A stretch of 44,444 nucleotides of DNA, taken from positions 1 through 44,444 of the forward strand of contig JAEYTY010000150.1 in assembly GCA_023433775.1 (NCBI GenBank), in the 5' to 3' direction. The position numbers and the translations under genes were made by a program. The notes below the pieces were generated by a model. It saw only the letters and a program-made list of their open reading frames with translations. It had not been told where the DNA came from and did no database searches. Within the stretch, counting starts at the first letter, position 1; every line of letters begins with the position of its first letter. Source of the stretch: Pseudomonadota bacterium. GTDB taxonomy: Bacteria; Pseudomonadota; Alphaproteobacteria; Rhizobiales; Devosiaceae. Positions 23,752 through 32,072 of this stretch are shown one piece after another.

Positions 23752-24855
23752 ATGTCTTCATTCTCGCTTTCGCGCCGTTCATTGCTCAAGGCCGGTGCGG
23801 CCGGGCTGGCGGCCACAGCCCTGCCTATGGGCTTTGCCCGGGCACAAACCCCCATTGTCCTCGGCGCAGTCTATGTCGGCCCGCGTGACGATTTCGGCTG
23901 GAACCAGGCCCATGCGGTCGGCATGGAAATTCTCAAGCAGGTTCCCGGCGTTACCGTGATCGAGGAAGAGAACGTCCCCGAGACCGACGCCGTCAGCCAG
24001 TCGATTGAGTCGATGATCAATCTCGACGGGGCCAACCTGATCCTTGCCACCTCGTTCGGCTATTACAATCCGTTCGTCATCGATCTGGCCAAGAAGTATC
24101 CGGATGTGGAGTTCCGCCACGCCCTGCCGCTCTGGCGCGAAGGCGACCCGACCAATGCCGGCTCCTATTTCTGCTATCTGAACCAGGGACACTATGTGAA
24201 CGGCGTCGCGGCGGGCCTGTCCTCGCCCACCGGCAAGCTCGGTTTCGTCGCTGCCAAGCCCGTCCCCACGGTACTCAGCAATATCAACTCCTTCCTGCTC
24301 GGCGCCCGCAAGACCAATCCGAACGCCACCGTGCAGGTGATCTTCACCGGCGACTGGTCGCTGCCGGTTCGCGAAGCCGAAGCCACCAATGCGCTGATCG
24401 ATGCCGGCTGCGACGTCATTGGCTGCCATGTCGATGGCCCCAAGGTGGTCGTGGAAACCGCCGAGGGACGCGGTGTCAAAACCTGCGGTCACAATGCCAG
24501 CCAGGCGCCACTCGCGCCCAAGGGCTTTATCACCGGCGCCGAATACAAGTGGGCGACCATTTACTCGCTCTATGCCGACCTGCTCGCCAAGGGCGAAAAG
24601 CTGCCGACCTTCCTATCGGGCGGCTACCACAATGACATGCTGCAGAGCACGCCCTATGGCGCCGGCGCGACGCCGGAAGCCATCGCGGCTGCCGATGCGG
24701 CCATTGCCGATCTCGTGGCGCAGAAGCCCATCTATGTCGGCCCGCTCAAGGACAATCAGGGCAATGTCGTCATTGAAGGCAGCATGGACAATTACGACCC
24801 TGTGCTCGACGGCATGAACTACCTGCTCGAAGGCGTCGTCGGTTCAATCACCTGA
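23752..24855 (+). CDS. BMP family ABC transporter substrate-binding protein
   Basis: 367 residues. BMP-type (PF02608) binding proteins capture nucleosides, purines or related compounds for ABC import. The N-terminus is a Tat signal: SRRSLLKAG, hydrophobic stretch, and FARAQ cleavage near residue 31. The mature part begins IVLGAVYVGPRDDFGWNQAHAVG, the BMP pattern, and contains LILATSFGYYNP, GKLGFVAAKPVPTV and GCDVIGCHVDGPKVV. It is the first gene after the sigma-54 promoter. A strong intercistronic hairpin follows, which should let this protein be made in excess over the permeases. The ligand is unknown. Confidence 0.94.
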   Translation: MSSFSLSRRSLLKAGAAGLAATALPMGFARAQTPIVLGAVYVGPRDDFGWNQAHAVGMEILKQVPGVTVIEEENVPETDAVSQSIESMINLDGANLILATSFGYYNPFVIDLAKKYPDVEFRHALPLWREGDPTNAGSYFCYLNQGHYVNGVAAGLSSPTGKLGFVAAKPVPTVLSNINSFLLGARKTNPNATVQVIFTGDWSLPVREAEATNALIDAGCDVIGCHVDGPKVVVETAEGRGVKTCGHNASQAPLAPKGFITGAEYKWATIYSLYADLLAKGEKLPTFLSGGYHNDMLQSTPYGAGATPEAIAAADAAIADLVAQKPIYVGPLKDNQGNVVIEGSMDNYDPVLDGMNYLLEGVVGSIT

Positions 24856-24877
24856 TCTGAAAACGGCGCAGACGCGT

Positions 24878-24906
24878 CTCCCGGCATTTCCCCAAAATGC
24901 CGGGAG
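24878..24906 (+). promoter_or_regulatory. Intercistronic hairpin after the binding-protein gene
   Basis: Perfect 12-bp stem CTCCCGGCATTT / AAATGCCGGGAG with a 5-nt loop, in the 70 bp between the binding-protein and permease genes. No T-run follows. Such stems usually protect the upstream mRNA or cause partial termination, raising binding protein over membrane components. Confidence 0.75.
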
Positions 24907-24925
24907 CGCGCATCGGAGTAGTCTC

Positions 24926-26035
24926 ATGAGCACAGAAACAGCTGGTTCAATGCCAAAAATCCGCACGCCCAATGTGCGCACACTCAAATTTGCCGAGGCG
25001 CTGTTTGTGCCGCTTGTGGCGCTCATTGCCTCGGCGCTGATTTTCTCGCTGTTCCTGCTGATCATCGGCAAGTCGCCGGTGGACTTCTTCTCGCTGGTCT
25101 GGACGGGCGGCTTCGGCTCCTCCTTCTCTTTCCAGCAATCGCTGCAGCGCTCGGCGCCGCTCATTCTGGCGGGCCTTGCCTTCGCCATTCCCGCCCGCAT
25201 CGGGCTCACAATGATCGGAGCCGAAGGCGCCCTGGTCCTTGGTGGATTTGCCGCCGCGGCAATCGCCATTCCGCTCGTCACCACAGGCCTGCCAGCGCCA
25301 CTGACCTGGCTTGTGATGGCCGTGTTTGCCATGGCGCTTGGCGGCATCTGGCACGGCATCGCCGGCTGGCTGAAGCACTATCGTGGCGTCAATGAAACGA
25401 TCTCGTCGCTGCTGCTGTCCTATATCGCCATCGCCATCATGAACTTCTTCGTTGAAGGCGCGCTGCGCGATCCGGCCTCGGCCAACAAGCCGTCCACCAT
25501 GCCGATTGGCGACGCCTATCGCATCGGCGCCATTCCGGGCACCGACGTGCATTGGGGCTTTGCGGCGGGCGTCGTACTGGCCGTATTGCTCTGGGTACTG
25601 ATGAGCCGCACCACGTTCGGCTTTGCCGCCCGCATGACCGGCGGCAATGTGCGCGCTGCGCAGGCACAGGGCCTCCCCGTTGGCTTTCTCGTCGTCACCT
25701 GCTGCATCATTGCCGGCTGTTGCGCGGGCCTCGCCGGCTTCTTCGAAGTCACCGCCATTCACGGCCAGGCCAATGCGTCGCTGGTGGCCGGCTATGGCTT
25801 CACCGGCATCCTCATTGCCTTCCTCGCCCGCCACAATCCGCTGGCCATTGTGCCTGTCGCTATTCTGTTCGGTGCGCTCGCCGCTGCGGGCGGGCTGATC
25901 CAACGCCGCATGGGAATGCCCGATGCGACCGTGCTGGTACTGCAGGGCATCATCTTCGTCGTGCTGCTGACCAGCGGCACGCTCTATGGCCGCATCAAAT
26001 TCTTCCAGCCGCCGGTCGGGGGAGATCGCACATGA
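24926..26035 (+). CDS. BMP-type ABC transporter permease (first)
   Basis: 369 residues, about nine membrane helices, branched-chain-type (LivH-like) permease of the nucleoside/BMP subgroup. The conserved EAA-like loop reads RMTGGNVRAAQAQGLPVG, and GAEGALVLGGFAAAA and YRGVNETISSLLLSYIAIAIMNFFVEG are typical of the larger permease of this pair. ATG 24926 follows CGGAG. The stop overlaps the second permease (ATGA). Confidence 0.93.
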   Translation: MSTETAGSMPKIRTPNVRTLKFAEALFVPLVALIASALIFSLFLLIIGKSPVDFFSLVWTGGFGSSFSFQQSLQRSAPLILAGLAFAIPARIGLTMIGAEGALVLGGFAAAAIAIPLVTTGLPAPLTWLVMAVFAMALGGIWHGIAGWLKHYRGVNETISSLLLSYIAIAIMNFFVEGALRDPASANKPSTMPIGDAYRIGAIPGTDVHWGFAAGVVLAVLLWVLMSRTTFGFAARMTGGNVRAAQAQGLPVGFLVVTCCIIAGCCAGLAGFFEVTAIHGQANASLVAGYGFTGILIAFLARHNPLAIVPVAILFGALAAAGGLIQRRMGMPDATVLVLQGIIFVVLLTSGTLYGRIKFFQPPVGGDRT

Positions 26036-26952
26036 ACGACGCCGGGCTCATCACCGTCCTCATCGCCATGCTGGGCGGCGCCATCCGCGTTTCCACGCCC
26101 TTCATGTTCGTGGCCCTGGGCGAATGCCTCACCGAAAAATCGGGCCGCATCAATCTCGGGCTGGAAGGCAATCTGGTGCTCGGCGCCATGGTCGCCTACG
26201 CGATCAGCTTCCATACCGGCAATCCATGGGTCGGCGTGCTCGCCGCCGGCGGATCGGGCCTCATACTGGGCGCGCTGCACGGCTATATCTGCAAGCTGCC
26301 CAAGGTCAACGATATCGCCGTTGGCATTGCCATCATGAGCTTTGGCACCGGCCTCGCCTTCTTTTTTGGCAAGCCCTATATCCAGCCCTCGGCGCCCCGG
26401 CTCGATTCAATTCCCCTCGGTAACTGGACCGGCCATTCCGGCCTCGCCCAGGCGCTGCAGGTCAATCCGCTGTTCTTCGTGGGCATCATTCTCGCCATCG
26501 CCATGAGCTGGGCCTTTGCCAATACCCGCTGGGGCCTCATCGTCCGCATGACTGGCGATAGCGCTGCCTCCGCCAAGGCCATGGGTGTCTCTGTCGATCT
26601 GGTGCGCTTCCTCGCCACGGCGGCTGGCGGCTTTCTCGCCGGCATCGGCGGGGCATTTCTTTCGCTCTATTATCCCGGTTCGTGGAACCAGGGTCTCAGC
26701 TCAGGTCAGGGCCTGATGGCCGTCGCCCTCGTGATCTTTGCCCGCTGGGACCCGATCCGCTGCATCTGGGCAGCGCTGCTGTTCGGCGCAGCGGGCGCCA
26801 TCGGCCCATCGCTGCAATCGGTCGGCATCACCCAGGGCTATTACTTCTTCAACGCCGCCCCCTACATCCTGACGCTTTTCATCATGATCGCCTCTGCCCG
26901 GTCCAAGGGCGCGACTCGTGAGGCGCCGGGCGAACTTTCGATTACCAAATAG
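26032..26952 (+). CDS. BMP-type ABC transporter permease (second)
   Basis: 306 residues, about eight membrane helices. Typical start STPFMFVALGECLTEKSGRINLGLEG, where RINLGLEG is the signature of this permease group, and a loop RMTGDSAASAKAMGVSVDLVR that contacts the ATPase. It forms the heterodimeric channel with the preceding permease. GGGGGAG precedes the ATG inside the upstream gene's last codons. The amidase gene starts 9 bp after the stop. Confidence 0.93.
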   Translation: MNDAGLITVLIAMLGGAIRVSTPFMFVALGECLTEKSGRINLGLEGNLVLGAMVAYAISFHTGNPWVGVLAAGGSGLILGALHGYICKLPKVNDIAVGIAIMSFGTGLAFFFGKPYIQPSAPRLDSIPLGNWTGHSGLAQALQVNPLFFVGIILAIAMSWAFANTRWGLIVRMTGDSAASAKAMGVSVDLVRFLATAAGGFLAGIGGAFLSLYYPGSWNQGLSSGQGLMAVALVIFARWDPIRCIWAALLFGAAGAIGPSLQSVGITQGYYFFNAAPYILTLFIMIASARSKGATREAPGELSITK

Positions 26953-26960
26953 GAGCAGAC

Positions 26961-27977
26961 ATGTCCGGACTCGGTGGCCTCAACAAATCCGACAATGGCG
27001 TGGTGATCGGCCTCGTTCAGCTCAAGCTTCCTGTCGTAGAAACGCAGATGGACCTGGCCCTGCAAACGGCCCGGATTGTCGAACTGGTTGGCAAGGCACG
27101 GCGCAATCTGGGGACGATGGACCTCGTGGTCTTCCCCGAATACGCGCTCCATGGCCTTTCGATGGATACCAGCGCGGCCATCATGTGCACGATGGACGGG
27201 CCGGAAGTCGCGGCCTTCAAGCGCGCCTGCAAGGACAATTCCATCTGGGGCTGCTTTTCCATCATGGAGGCCAATCCTGATGGCTACCCCTACAATGTCG
27301 GCATCATCATCGATGATCAGGGCGAGGTAAAACTCTACTACCGCAAGCTGCACCCCTGGGTGCCGGTCGAGCCCTGGGAGCCCGGCGATCTCGGCATCCC
27401 CGTCATCGATGGCCCCAAGGGCTGCAAGCTTTCGCTGATCATCTGCCACGATGGCATGTTCCCCGAAATGGCGCGCGAGGCGGCCTATAAGGGCGCCGAA
27501 ATCATGCTGCGCACCGCCGGCTACACCGCTCCCATCCGCCAGGCATGGCGCTTCACCAATCAGTCCAATGCCTTCTGCAATCTCATGGTCACCGCCAGCG
27601 TCTGCATGTGCGGCAGCGATGGCACATTCGACTCCATGGGCGAGGCGATGTTCTGCAATTTCGATGGCACGATCATCGCGGAAGGCACCACCGGCCGCGC
27701 CGACGAGATCATCACCGCCGAAGTTCGGCCCGATCTGGTGCGCGAGGCGCGGGCCAATTGGGGCGTTGAGAACAATATCTACCAGCTCGGCCATCGCGGT
27801 TTCACCGCTGTGGCCGGCGGCGCGGGTGATGCGCCCTACACCTACATGCATGACCTGATCAATGGCCGCTACTGCCTGCCATGGGAGGACAGCGTCAAGG
27901 TCACCGACGGCACGCCGTCCGGCTTTGCGCCGCCCAGCCGCAAATATGGTGAGAAACTTCCGGAGGCTGCAGAATGA
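26961..27977 (+). CDS. amiF: Formamidase / aliphatic amidase of the nitrilase superfamily
   Basis: 338 residues. The catalytic triad is E60 (FPEY), K129 (YYRKLHPW) and C162 (ICHDGM). The text around it is strikingly like Helicobacter formamidase AmiF as I recall it: WxPxEPWxPGDLGxPV, AREAAYKG, SNAFCNLM, CNFDGT, LGHRG and LPWED. AmiF hydrolyses formamide to formate and ammonia; AmiE-type enzymes accept longer amides. The choice between the two is by similarity only, and the true substrate in this operon may differ. AGGAG precedes ATG 26961. It overlaps the next gene by 4 bp. Confidence 0.85.
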   Translation: MSGLGGLNKSDNGVVIGLVQLKLPVVETQMDLALQTARIVELVGKARRNLGTMDLVVFPEYALHGLSMDTSAAIMCTMDGPEVAAFKRACKDNSIWGCFSIMEANPDGYPYNVGIIIDDQGEVKLYYRKLHPWVPVEPWEPGDLGIPVIDGPKGCKLSLIICHDGMFPEMAREAAYKGAEIMLRTAGYTAPIRQAWRFTNQSNAFCNLMVTASVCMCGSDGTFDSMGEAMFCNFDGTIIAEGTTGRADEIITAEVRPDLVREARANWGVENNIYQLGHRGFTAVAGGAGDAPYTYMHDLINGRYCLPWEDSVKVTDGTPSGFAPPSRKYGEKLPEAAE

Positions 27978-28699
27978 GCCTGAGTGACGAACGCATCGAG
28001 GGCGCCTTCACGCCTGGCGGCAGCACCATCGCCAGTGCCGATCCCTATCCCTGGCCGTTCGACGGCGATTGGGGGCCGCACAATACCGCGCTGGTCGTCA
28101 TCGACATGCAGGTCGATTTCTGTGCCCCCGGCGGCTATGTCGATTCTATGGGTTACGACATCAGCCTCACCCGTGGCCCCATCGAACCAATCCAGCGGGT
28201 GCTGACGGCCATGCGCGCCAAGGGCTACACCATCATCCACACCCGCGAAGGCCACAAGCCAGACCTCTCGGACCTCCCTGCGAACAAGCGCTGGCGCTCG
28301 CAGCGCATCGGCGCCGGTATTGGCGATCAGGGTCCGTGCGGGCGCATTCTTGTGCGCGGCGAGCCGGGTTGGGAGATCATCCCCGAACTCCAGCCCCTGC
28401 CCGGCGAACAGATCATCGACAAGCCCGGCAAGGGCACCTTCATCGCCACCGATTTCGAGCTGGTGCTGCGGATGAAGAATATCCGTAACACCATCTTTAC
28501 CGGTGTCACCACCGATGTCTGCGTCCACACCACCATGCGCGATGCCAATGATCGCGGCTATGAATGCCTGCTGCTCGAGGATTGCTGCGCCGCAACCAAG
28601 GTCGAAAATCATCTCGCGGCGATCGACATGATCAAGATGCAGGGCGGCGTCTTCGGTGCCGTCAGCAATTCTGCCGCGCTGATCGAGGCCCTGCCATGA
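27974..28699 (+). CDS. Biuret-hydrolase-like cysteine hydrolase (isochorismatase fold)
   Basis: 241 residues. The triad is D44 (VVIDMQVDF), K150 (IIDKPGKG) and C183 (TTDVCVHTT). In the Rhizobium leguminosarum biuret hydrolase BiuH the triad is, as I recall, D36, K142 and C175: all three are shifted by exactly 8, so spacing is fully conserved. Further shared text is DADPYPWP-like, GGYVDSMGYD, REGHKPDLSDLPANKRWRSQRIGAGIGD and LEDCCAAT. BiuH releases ammonia from biuret to give allophanate. Related enzymes act on triuret, carbamoylsarcosine or ureidoacrylate, so the substrate is not certain. Confidence 0.82.
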   Translation: MSLSDERIEGAFTPGGSTIASADPYPWPFDGDWGPHNTALVVIDMQVDFCAPGGYVDSMGYDISLTRGPIEPIQRVLTAMRAKGYTIIHTREGHKPDLSDLPANKRWRSQRIGAGIGDQGPCGRILVRGEPGWEIIPELQPLPGEQIIDKPGKGTFIATDFELVLRMKNIRNTIFTGVTTDVCVHTTMRDANDRGYECLLLEDCCAATKVENHLAAIDMIKMQGGVFGAVSNSAALIEALP

Positions 28700-30234
28700 A
28701 CGCCGTTTCCCCCATCATCGCAACGGGCCGCGCGCCATCGCTCGAAGCCATCGGCATGACCAAGATTTTCGGGCCGCTGGTGGCGCTCGACGATGTCTCC
28801 ATTTCGGTCCCCGCCGGCGCCTTCCACGCGCTGCTCGGCGAAAACGGCGCCGGAAAGTCCACGCTGGTCAAATCCATCATGGGCTTTTATTCCGCCGACA
28901 AGGGCACCGTAAAACTCGACGGCAAGGAAGTCTCGATCAAGACGCCGCGCGACGCCCGCGCCAATGGCATTGGCATGGTCTACCAGCACTTTACCCTCGT
29001 GCCCTGCCTCACCGCTGCGGAAAACCTCGTCATCTCCCGCGCCGATGCCCCTTCCGTCATCGACTGGCGCAAGGAGAAGAAGGCGCTGGTCGAGTTCATG
29101 GAGACCATGCCCTTCAAGGTGCCGCTCGACGCGCAGGTGGCCGCTCTCTCCGCCGGCGAAAAGCAGAAGCTCGAAATCCTCAAGCTTCTCTATCTCGATC
29201 AGCGCTTCATGATCCTCGACGAGCCAACCTCGGTACTCACGCCCGGCGAAGCCGACGAAATGCTCGGGATGCTCGGCGACATGGCCGCGCGCAAGGAGAT
29301 CACCGTGTTGATGATCTCCCACAAATTCCGCGAGGTAAAATCCTTCTGCGATGGCTTTACCGTCCTCCGCCGCGGCAAGCTGACCGGTTCGGGCGATACG
29401 CAATCGGCCAGCATTGAAGAGATGAGCCGGATGATGATCGGCGACACAGAGGTGCGGACACGCGCCGCGCGAACCCAGATCAACGAAAAGCGTGACGTGC
29501 TCGAATTAGCCGGCATTTTCGCCGAAGACCCCGAAGGCGCGCCGATCCTCTCGGCCATCAACCTCAAGGTCAAAGCCGGCGAGATCGTCGGCATTGCCGG
29601 GGTGTCGGGCAATGGCCAGTCGGCGCTGGTGGAAGTGCTGGCCGGCCAGCGCCCGATGAGCGATGGCGCCATCCGCATCCATGGCCAGAATTTCCGCGCC
29701 AAACGCAGCAATTTTGACCGCTACAAAGTCTTCGGCCTGCCTGAGGAGCCCCTGAAGAACGCCACCGTGCCGCGCATGAGCGTGGCGGAAAACCTCGCCT
29801 TCCGCGCCTTCGACAAGCCGCCAGTGACCAGCCTTGGCTGGTGGATGTCGCCCGGGCCACTGCGCAAGCGCGCCGAAGAGCTGATCGCCCAATATCGCGT
29901 GAAAACCACCTCGCCCGATGCGCCCATCGAAACCCTGTCCGGCGGCAATGTGCAACGCGCCGTCCTCGCCCGCGAACTCTCCGGCGATGTCGATGTGCTG
30001 ATCGTTGCCAATCCCTGCTTCGGGCTCGATTTCGCCTCGGTCGCCGATATCCGCAGCCAGATCATGGAACAGCGCAATCGTGGCGCAGCCGTGCTGTTGG
30101 TCAGCGAGGATCTCGACGAAATCCTGGAACTGGCCGACCGCGTTGCGGTGATGAGCGGCGGCACCATCACCTATGTGGCGCCAACCGAAGAAACCGACCG
30201 CAACATTATCGGCCAGCACATGGCGGGCCATTGA
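28696..30234 (+). CDS. BMP-type ABC transporter ATP-binding protein (two nucleotide-binding domains)
   Basis: 512 residues from ATG 28696, overlapping the upstream stop by 4 bp. The first domain has Walker A GENGAGKS, signature LSAGEKQKLEI and Walker B FMILDEPTSVLTP. The second has GVSGNGQS in place of a full Walker A (no Lys), signature LSGGNVQRAV and VLIVANPCFGLDF. A degenerate second site is normal in this family. It powers the permeases encoded 2-3 genes earlier. Its position between two hydrolase genes shows that transport and catabolism share one transcript. Confidence 0.94.
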   Translation: MNAVSPIIATGRAPSLEAIGMTKIFGPLVALDDVSISVPAGAFHALLGENGAGKSTLVKSIMGFYSADKGTVKLDGKEVSIKTPRDARANGIGMVYQHFTLVPCLTAAENLVISRADAPSVIDWRKEKKALVEFMETMPFKVPLDAQVAALSAGEKQKLEILKLLYLDQRFMILDEPTSVLTPGEADEMLGMLGDMAARKEITVLMISHKFREVKSFCDGFTVLRRGKLTGSGDTQSASIEEMSRMMIGDTEVRTRAARTQINEKRDVLELAGIFAEDPEGAPILSAINLKVKAGEIVGIAGVSGNGQSALVEVLAGQRPMSDGAIRIHGQNFRAKRSNFDRYKVFGLPEEPLKNATVPRMSVAENLAFRAFDKPPVTSLGWWMSPGPLRKRAEELIAQYRVKTTSPDAPIETLSGGNVQRAVLARELSGDVDVLIVANPCFGLDFASVADIRSQIMEQRNRGAAVLLVSEDLDEILELADRVAVMSGGTITYVAPTEETDRNIIGQHMAGH

Positions 30235-30914
30235 TGATCGAAATCCCCGCCCGCCCCTATCCGTACCCGCTCGATCCAGCCCGCACGGCGCTGGTCGTCA
30301 TCGACATGCAGCGCGATTTCATCGAGCCCGGCGGTTTTGGCGACAGCCTGGGCAATGATGTCAAACGCCTCGAGGCTATCATCCCCACCACGGCGGGCCT
30401 GATCGCGCTGTTCCGCCAGATGGGCTGGCCGATCATCCACACCCGCGAAGCGCATCGTCCCGATCTCAGCGACTGTCCGCCCGCGAAAATCAGCCGCGGC
30501 AAGCCCGGCCTTCGCATTGGCGACGAAGGCGCCATGGGCCGCATCCTGATCGCCGGTGAACCGGGCAACCAGATCGTCGATGCCCTGGCGCCACTGGCCG
30601 GCGAAATCGTCATCGACAAGCCGGGCAAGGGCATGTTCTGGGCGACCGGCATCCACGAGAAGCTGCAAGCCATGGGCATCACCCATCTCGTCTTTGCCGG
30701 CGTCACCACCGAAGTCTGCGTCCAGACATCGATGCGCGAAGCTAATGACCGCGGCTATGAGTGCCTGCTCATCGAGGACGCCACCGAAAGCTATTTTCCG
30801 CAATTCAAGTCAGCCACAATTGAGATGATCGCCGCCCAGGGTGGCATTGTCGGCTGGGTTACCCCACTCGCCTCCCTGGCCGGCGCAGTCAACAATGGGC
30901 ACGACAATGACTGA
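30234..30914 (+). CDS. Second isochorismatase-fold cysteine hydrolase
   Basis: 226 residues. Triad D24 (VVIDMQRDF), K129 (VIDKPGKGMF) and C162 (TTEVCVQTS). It is clearly a paralogue of the enzyme two genes upstream (shared IIHTREAHRPDLSD, GRILIAGEPG, IDKPGKG, MREANDRGYECLLIED), but it lacks the NKRWRSQRIGAG block, having CPPAKISRGKPGLRIGD instead. It should therefore use a different amide or ureide. Triuret hydrolase of the TrtA type is one possibility among several. The start ATG shares one base with the ATPase stop, and it overlaps the next gene by 8 bp. Confidence 0.85.
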   Translation: MIEIPARPYPYPLDPARTALVVIDMQRDFIEPGGFGDSLGNDVKRLEAIIPTTAGLIALFRQMGWPIIHTREAHRPDLSDCPPAKISRGKPGLRIGDEGAMGRILIAGEPGNQIVDALAPLAGEIVIDKPGKGMFWATGIHEKLQAMGITHLVFAGVTTEVCVQTSMREANDRGYECLLIEDATESYFPQFKSATIEMIAAQGGIVGWVTPLASLAGAVNNGHDND

Positions 30915-31680
30915 ACAGGGCCGCTGGGCCGGGCGCAATCCGGCCAAGGATGTGATCCGCCACGATATCTGGAAAAAGCTCGAAGCCGCGGGGGTCAATG
31001 TCGGCCCGGCCTTCTCGATGATCCCCAATTTCTCCGGCGCCGATATCGCCGCCTGGCGCCTGGCGCAGCTCGACCCGTGGAAGTCCGCGCGCACGGTGAA
31101 AACCAATCCGGACCACGCCCAGACCCCGATCCGCATTCGCGCGCTCTAAGAGGGCAAGGTGGTCTATACGCCGGCGCCCTACCTCACCAAGGAATTCCCC
31201 TATCTTCGCCTTGACCCGGCAAAGCTGCTCGCCGCCGATATTTCCTTCGAGCTCGCCGCGACGCCACAGGGTTTCATGACCCATGGCGAGCGGCTGGAGT
31301 TCGAAGAGGTGGAGCCGCTCGATTTTTGCGTCGTGGGTTCCGTCGCCGTCAACCGCATCGGCGGTCGCACCGGCAAGGGAGCGGGCTTCGCCGATCTCGA
31401 AACAGCCATTTTCCGTGAGTTGGGCATTGTCACCGCGACCACGCCACTCGCCACCACCATTCACTCGCTCCAGCTGGTGGCCGACGACCAGATCGTCCTC
31501 GAAAGCCATGACAGCCCGCTCGACTTCGTCGCAACCGAAGCCGAGCTGATCACCACCGGCAACACCATGCCCCGGCCCATGGGCGTCGATTGGGCAAAAG
31601 TCCGTGCCGATCAGTTCGAGACCATCCCTTTCCTCAGCCGCCTGCGCGACCGCATGGTGGCCCGGCAAAAATCTGCATGA
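30907..31680 (+). pseudogene. 5-formyltetrahydrofolate cyclo-ligase-like protein interrupted by one TAA
   Basis: One continuous reading frame of ~257 codons from ATG 30907, broken only by TAA at 31147-31149. Before the stop: DVIRHDIWKKLEAAGVNVGPAFSMIPNFSGADIAA and TPIRIRAL. After it, in the same frame: EGKVVYTPAPYL, VVGSVAVNRIGGRTGKGAGFADLE, TTPLATTIHSLQ. Together they make a full MTHFS-domain paralogue; the stop sits where relatives have an ordinary residue in RAL-x-EGK. AGAGGG lies right after the stop, ~6 bp before GTG 31159, so the 173-residue C-terminal part could be translated alone. True cyclo-ligases act on 5-formyl-THF; these larger paralogues have unknown roles. Confidence 0.82.
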
Positions 31681-32057
31681 TCATCAACGACCCTGCCATC
31701 GTCGCCGAAGTCCGCGAAGCATTTGATCGCTACGAGGCGGCGCTGCTGCGCAATGATGTCGCTGTGCTGGACGCCTTCTTTGTTGAGCGGGCCGACACAA
31801 TTCGCTATGGCGTCAGTGAAGTGCAGTACGGCCTCGATGAAATCCGCGCCTTCCGGTCCCAGCAAAGGCCGTTTGACCGGGATCTGGACCGCCTTGCCAT
31901 TGTCACCTATGGCCGTGACTTCGCCATTGCCTCGACGCTGTTCCACCGGCCCGATTTTCCGGACCAGATCGGTCGGCAGCAGCAAAGCTGGGTGCGGACG
32001 GAGCAAGGCTGGCGCATTGCCGCGGCGCATGTCAGCATGATGCCGGACCCGGCCTGA
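31677..32057 (+). CDS. AtzH/HpxZ-like protein (DUF3225, NTF2 fold)
   Basis: 126 residues starting MIINDPAIVAEVREAFDRYEAALL, overlapping the previous stop (ATGA). Family text includes ADTIRYGVSEVQYGLDEIRAFR, TYGRDFAIA and GRQQQSWVRTEQGWRIAAAHVSMM. In Pseudomonas ADP, AtzH helps cyanuric acid breakdown by converting dicarboxyurea to allophanate; in Klebsiella, HpxZ belongs to oxalurate/allantoin use. Here there is no AtzE/AtzG partner nearby, so only the link to ureide chemistry can be inferred. Confidence 0.85.
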   Translation: MIINDPAIVAEVREAFDRYEAALLRNDVAVLDAFFVERADTIRYGVSEVQYGLDEIRAFRSQQRPFDRDLDRLAIVTYGRDFAIASTLFHRPDFPDQIGRQQQSWVRTEQGWRIAAAHVSMMPDPA

Positions 32058-32072
32058 ACCGAGAGAGTTTTC

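Noticed and set aside
31147..31149. Programmed readthrough or recoding of TAA
   Set aside because: TAA is not used for selenocysteine or pyrrolysine, and no stimulatory hairpin is visible directly downstream. A mutation, an error or reinitiation is simpler.
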